The notes under the pieces are model-generated. The model saw only the letters and a list, made by a program, of their open reading frames with translations. It had not been told where the DNA came from and ran no database searches. Below are positions 59,085 through 64,000 of a stretch of DNA of 64,000 nucleotides, in pieces. How positions within the stretch are numbered: position 1 is the stretch's first letter; the number at the start of each line of letters is the position of its first letter. A program made the translations under genes and the position numbers. Origin of the DNA: Artemisia argyi (taxonomy: Eukaryota > Streptophyta > Magnoliopsida > Asterales > Asteraceae). The stretch lies in the NCBI GenBank assembly GCA_030686995.1, contig CM060680.1:200061322-200125321 (forward strand), in the 5' to 3' direction.

Positions 59085-59116
59085 ACTAGCTTCATAACCC
59101 GCCCGATGGGCGGGTT
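59085..59116 (-). mobile_element. Helitron-like 3' terminus
   Basis: The minus strand reads AACCCGCCCATCGGGCGGGTT (9-bp stem), then ATGAAG and CTAGT, followed by T. A GC-rich hairpin a few bases before CTRR-T is the hallmark of Helitron 3' ends. It lies exactly between the two 1.1-kb repeats. The body to the right is short (to about 59250) and has no Rep/helicase sequence. Confidence 0.55.
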
Positions 59117-59252
59117 CGTTTCATAATAATATTAATAATAATAAGTGGACATAAATAAATATTGAAAATCACAAAACATAATTAAAAACATAAAATGAGC
59201 TAATAACGCTAAATTTGCAAAGATAAGCTAATTCCACTACTGAAAAATTAGT

Positions 59253-60343
59253 GATCATGTTTACATATAATTATATCATTATTGATCATGGTTCGTTTAT
59301 TCTAAAACATTAGCTCTTTGTTAATTAGTGGAATTGATATTCACTTATCACGTGACCATGCTGATATGGCCATACCACAGTTTATATATATTATCGGGTT
59401 GTTACTTGTTACACTATTTAGGATGATCAAAAAATGTTTTAATTGGAGCAAGGAAAGCAATTTATAAAACTGAATCGTAATAAACTTGCTTACACTTGTG
59501 TAACATTCTGTCATTTATTTTTAATTTTTTTTATCCTGCAAGGGGGTTCATGGACTGTTAATCATATCTTATTTCACATATTTTTAGGCCCTTGAAGCTC
59601 TTTCTACACCATATGAAAATCTCCAAGCTTAACTTACTCGAAAGGGAATGGATATTTATCCATGCGACCATGCTTCAATGGAGTATGATTAACTCAATTT
59701 TATAGTTTCTAGGCCAAGATGTATTTTTATAAGTAGGTGGCGTAGCAGACTCATTCCATATTACCCTTATTATTGTTGCTGGTGAGTCCTATTTTTATGG
59801 GACCACCTGTCACCCTTTCAACCAAGATCTCCTAACTTTTAATCTCAACCGCTTTAATCCAACTTTTGATATGGACTATGGATCTTTGTTCAAGTATAGA
59901 AAGATGATTTTACACACATAAAAAAGGTGATGTTTTATTTCGTTAAAGATATAAGATAGTCCCCAACGTAACGCATGGGGTATCATGTTCGAATGCCGTT
60001 TTAAAGATGTTGGACATTAAAGTTTTTCGGTTTAAACCTATTTCAGTTCGTAAATGTTAAATTATATGATATAAAATTGTCCCGATGCAGCGCGGATGTA
60101 TAATTCTAGTTATACATTTATGTTTGCAATCTTCATACAAATAATCTTCCTTTTTCTTTAGGCATGCGTTACACGGTAGTATGTTGTCTAAACTTTATAA
60201 ACTCCCCGAGGAGTTTGGTTCATTGAATCAATTTTTTTTCAAAGATCAAATAAAACCTAAAACTAACATTCATATCTACACACTTTACGAAGATCTTTCT
60301 AGAAGCGGTCCTTTTACCCTCGAGCACGGGTGTAACTATCTAC
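59253..60343. repeat. 1.1-kb direct repeat, unit 2
   Basis: Second unit, ending in the same gtgtaactatctac phrase and then an A-run of about 27 bp (60345-60370). The exon-like frame (LSKLYKLPEEFGSLNQFFFK) is kept. Confidence 0.75.
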
Positions 60344-60371
60344 CCAAAAAAAAAAAAAAAAAAAAAAAATC

Positions 60372-61467
60372 CGTGTGTTACCAAATAACCTAAAACAGAT
60401 TCATCCTATTCCTTTTTATCTAATGGATGAGATTAAAAAAAGAACTTTAACAAAATATACAATTACAATATACACATAGGGGCAAAATAGTTATATTTCA
60501 TAAGACTAGATAGCTCACGTGACTGGCACATATCTCATTTTATCACTCAAAACATAGCTTCTCTCATTTACTCTTCAGTTATCATAACAAAATCTCGCAA
60601 ATCCCCGAAAATCGTCAGATGTATCCGGTTACATCATAACAAGGATCAAACTTATGGTAAAATTTTAACTTGATTATGATGTTAATCAATTGAAGTTTTT
60701 TGATAATTTAGGGCTTCTATTCATTGATGATATATAAACAGTTAGTATATTTGATTATCTGATCACTTAAAAAGACATAGTCACCAATTTAACATTGATT
60801 CTATGGTGTGTATAAATGACTCTTATGAATTTTTTTTACTATCAGTTTGACTATGCTAATGTTATCCTATAAATTAAAATGAAAAACAAAGAGATTAATA
60901 TATATTTTTTAATTACCTGCAGAAAAGAAGTTAGACATGAAGGCCTTGATTTAAATTTTATATTTTTTAATTACCTCCAACTTCACACCTAAAAATTGAT
61001 TTTAAGCTCGTTTGTAACAGTTGGACCTCCAACTTTAAATGTCTTCTGTTAACCGTCATAATGACATATATTATCTTAATCTTAATTCCAAAGATAAGAA
61101 CATGATTTCATTCTTTTTACCTATAATTGCTACGTTATTTTACCCTTTGGTTGTTGGTATGTTATTTTGGTATAAAGCATGAAAGTAGTTAAACAAGTAA
61201 ATTATCTTGCTATTGTAAGCAATAAACACTAATTTGATTGTTGGACCATGGTTGTGCTTACCATTTACACTTCTTAGTATCAAAAGTGAAAGCCAACTTT
61301 TGTTTTTAGAAAGTTCAGTAGTAACATTATTAACACTATACAGGTGGTGGAGGTGAAACGGATGGTCGGATGGACTCTTCAACCACATCTGCCTTCTATC
61401 ATTTTTGTAAACTTATATCAGAAATGACTGCGACCTTTGTTGGGTACTGAGTTTGGTGGTACATTAG
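60372..61467. other. Intergenic region, no gene seen
   Basis: AT-rich. Around 61376-61430 short phrases (actcttcaaccacat, tatatcagaaatgac) match the TRIPP-like exon at 31685-31750 and may be a very decayed third remnant. Confidence 0.3.
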
Positions 61468-61611
61468 GAAGTGTTTGATGCTGCGGAAAGTGTTGCTGCA
61501 AGGCTTTTTGGTATTAAGTCTTGTGCTGCAGCAGCATTATACAATGATCCAGAACCATTGTTTGTGAATACAAGAATTGAAGACGTGATTGGACCCCACA
61601 CTGTTATAAAG
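61468..61611 (+). other. Exon-like fragment, unidentified
   Basis: Exactly 48 codons between an acceptor-like ACATTAG and a donor GTAATT: EVFDAAESVAARLFGIKSCA then AAALYNDPEPLFVNTRIEDV and IGPHTVIK. Coding-like composition and correct splice borders, but I do not recognise the family, and no neighbouring exons were found. Confidence 0.45.
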
Positions 61612-62013
61612 GTAATTCAACTTCAAATTTCAGCTTTACTTGCATAATATATTATCATTAACCTCTATCAATAAAATATAAAAAATACATACACTACATG
61701 ACTGATGGTGTGCTTATGCGAGAAACATTGAAAGATGCAGATATTGATAGATATCGGTAATATTATTCTGATTCTCGGGGTATAAACTTCCATCCTATGG
61801 CGTTGGATGACTTCTTTATGAATGGGTCAATCGTTTAAGCATTTGAATTTGCTAAAATGACTAAAATTTTGAAAAAGAGAATAACATAACATAAAACAAA
61901 CACGTCAACATCAACAATATTTCTCACTATGCTAACAACTTTAAAGTAAAATGTAAAGTTAAAGCTAATAAAATGTAAATGGTAATACATGTAGAATAAA
62001 GAAGGAAAAAGAA

Positions 62014-62075
<62 letters not shown>

Positions 62076-63084
62076 TACCTTGCAAAAATAGTTAAGTATT
62101 TGTAGCTTTATTGTCAAGGCGACATTGTCAAATTAAATTTGACATATTGTTTATGAAAAAGTCAGTTAGAAGCAGAATAATTGAAAATTTGAAATGGCTA
62201 GAGTGAATACAATTTTAAAAAACATATCTTGAAAAAGACTTTAAAACCTGTTAGAACTCTCAAAATGATGTGAGTGTAGCATATTATCTATAAATGGATT
62301 ATTTAGGCATTATAGTTTTAGAAGTATTTGATTCGCATCTCGGTTCTTATGCACATGGCTAGGTAGTATCACAAATTTAATCAAAGCTATATTAGTAAGG
62401 AAGGTGATCAAATAAAAAGGATGCAAATAATTAAAATAGTCTAAAAAGCGATCTTAGCCGTCCATTAACCTCATCAGATCTATCAACTTTTGCTAGATTA
62501 ATTACACCACCTACAATATCATTTATACAATCTTACCCAAGTTCACCTTCACTCCCATTTTCAGAGACATAATACCATCATCCATACACCTACAAATCTC
62601 GCACATAACCTAGCCTTAACCCAAACTTCACTAACCGGAACCCCAACACCACCGCTCCTTCGCTGCTTAACCTATGCTAAAATTTAAAAAAACGCGTTGA
62701 TACTTTAAAGTTAGAAATGTAAAAAAGGAGAAAAAGAGAAAGGAAGTACCGGGTCCCATATATTGTTTTAAGTTTCCACTACACTTGGGAAATGTAGCAA
62801 AGTTGCCAAAAGCAAACAAAGTTCTTTTGTATTTAGACTATATGTTTAACAAAAAAGGTGTTTGATATAGATATAGTAGTTCTTTTTTACACACATTCGT
62901 CTTGGTGCCTGTTTTTAGATTTTTAGGATTGAGGCAATTGTGTTCATTTTGTTAGTTAAGCATTTTTTTTTTGTAAATTAGTCATGTGCGTGGTTTTTAG
63001 TTTGTTAGGAGTGAGGCGATTGCGTTTATCTCGTTAGTTGATAAATATTAATACGTTGGTTGAAACATATAGACTAGTTGATAA

Positions 63085-63479
63085 ATAAATCACGTTGTTA
63101 ATCAGTTTTCTAAAAAAAAATCACGTTGTTTATCAGTCTTCTAAAAACAAATAACTTTGTTCATCAGTTTTCTAAAACAAAAAAATCACGATGTTTATCA
63201 TTTCGTTAGTTTAAAAAAAATCACGTTCTTCATCAGTTTTCTAAACAAATTCACGCTATTCATCAGCTCATCATTTTTCGAAAAATAATCACGTTGTTTA
63301 TCAGTTTTCTAAAAACAAACACGTTTTTTTTTTTTTTTTTTTTTTTCTTTTTTAATTTCACGTTGTTCATCAGTTTCTTTTTTAAAAAAATTAGGTTATT
63401 CATCAGTTCATCAATTTTCAAAAGAAAATCTCGTTGTTCATCAGTTTAAAAAAAAAAATCAAGTTCATTAGTTTTCTAA

Positions 63480-63528
<49 letters not shown>

Positions 63529-63545
63529 ACATTATTCATTAGTTT
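63085..63545. repeat. Minisatellite of about 30 bp, copy C
   Basis: AATCACGTTGTTTATCAG plus TTTTCTAAAAA units, more irregular than in A and B. Long T (63325-63346) and A (63479-63526) runs lie within the array. Confidence 0.85.
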
Positions 63546-63857
63546 TTTACTATAATCTTTAATGCTGATTTTGCTATGTCTTAATCTTACCATTAAACAT
63601 ACTCTTTCTTTATTGACTCTTTTTCTAAAAACCAAAAAAATTGACATATTCATTATACATGAAAATTATTTTCCTTTTTAAAATTGCTAGTTTTGCAACT
63701 ACTTATTACTGTAATTTGGTATTGTAACGGCTACCATATTAACCATTTTATCTTTATACACCATTTTCATGTTGAGAAACAACATAAATAATTATATTGT
63801 GAAGAAAACAAAAGTATGTTATATAGATTCCGTAAACTCAACACGATTCGCATATAT

Positions 63858-63908
63858 CTCTTTTTCTTTTTCTTTTTCTTTTTCTTTTTCTTTTTCTTTT
63901 TATAAATA
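63858..63908 (+). promoter_or_regulatory. DC1 core promoter: (CTTTTT)n and TATAAATA, copy C
   Basis: Seven CTTTTT units run into TATAAATA (63901-63908). This is the longest hexamer run of the three copies. Confidence 0.6.
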
Positions 63909-64000
63909 GAGATATTTCACTTAAACTTTGTCTTTTTCTTTTTTAAAGCAACAAAACAATTACAAGCAAAGAATCCACTATAACCACTATATAATCTGAT

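Larger units (their letters stand above)
61815..64000 (+). repeat. DC1 upstream unit, copy C, right part (cut by window end)
   Basis: Matches 21173 onwards in A and 40965 onwards in B, with a (TA)n tract (62018-62072), the PIF/Harbinger empty site (62923) and the promoter. It lacks the Stowaway, PIF/Harbinger and Tourist-like insertions. The window ends about 105 bp before the DC1 ATG expected by alignment with copy B. Confidence 0.8.

Noticed and set aside
63468..63653. Minus-strand frame ending in a Phe run
   Set aside because: Reads through the A-run; no conserved content.

Overview
Nuclear DNA of a flowering plant. It is AT-rich, with genes split by short GT-AG introns, long mono- and dinucleotide runs, and most of the length made of transposable-element remnants. 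The Gag protein of the element at the left end and its C-terminal companion ORF look to me like a repeat family common in Asteraceae (Anthemideae-like: Artemisia, Tanacetum). That is recollection, not a search.

Layout. (1) 1-8941: a Ty1/copia-type LTR retrotransposon on the minus strand, cut by the window edge. It has gag, no pol, and two extra ORFs. GC-rich palindromic blocks sit in its LTRs and upstream of both extra ORFs. (2) 8942-11070: T-rich low-complexity DNA and intergenic sequence. (3) About 11.1-28.3 kb (copy A) and 33.5-48.6 kb (copy B): a direct segmental duplication. Each copy starts inside a broken TRIPP-like (TRAPP-II-associated) gene on the minus strand, continues through repeats and a 5'-truncated LINE, and ends with a DC1 (C1-like zinc) gene on the plus strand. 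The DC1 gene in A is intact; the one in B has a 2-bp frameshift. (4) 28.3-33.5 kb, between the copies: a partial third copy of the mid-unit sequence, a truncated glyoxal-oxidase gene and the rest of the TRIPP-like pseudogene. (5) 48.6-55.4 kb: CACTA/En-Spm transposase remnants and two phytochelatin-synthase exon fragments in opposite orientations. (6) 55.4-64.0 kb (copy C): a more diverged DC1 upstream unit, split by about 5.7 kb of unrelated sequence that holds a 1.1-kb direct duplication. The window ends in the promoter of what should be a third DC1 gene.

Because A, B and C are paralogous, several insertions can be read against an unoccupied site in a sister copy: a solo LTR (5-bp TSD), a hAT-like element (8-bp TSD), a PIF/Harbinger-like element (TTA) and a Tourist-like MITE (TAA). 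C split first. The LINE and the MITEs shared by A and B entered before the A/B duplication. The solo LTR, the hAT-like element and the tandem-repeat expansion are specific to A.

The only protein-coding gene that reads as functional end to end is the DC1 gene at 26024-28193. I saw no tRNA, rRNA or CRISPR array.
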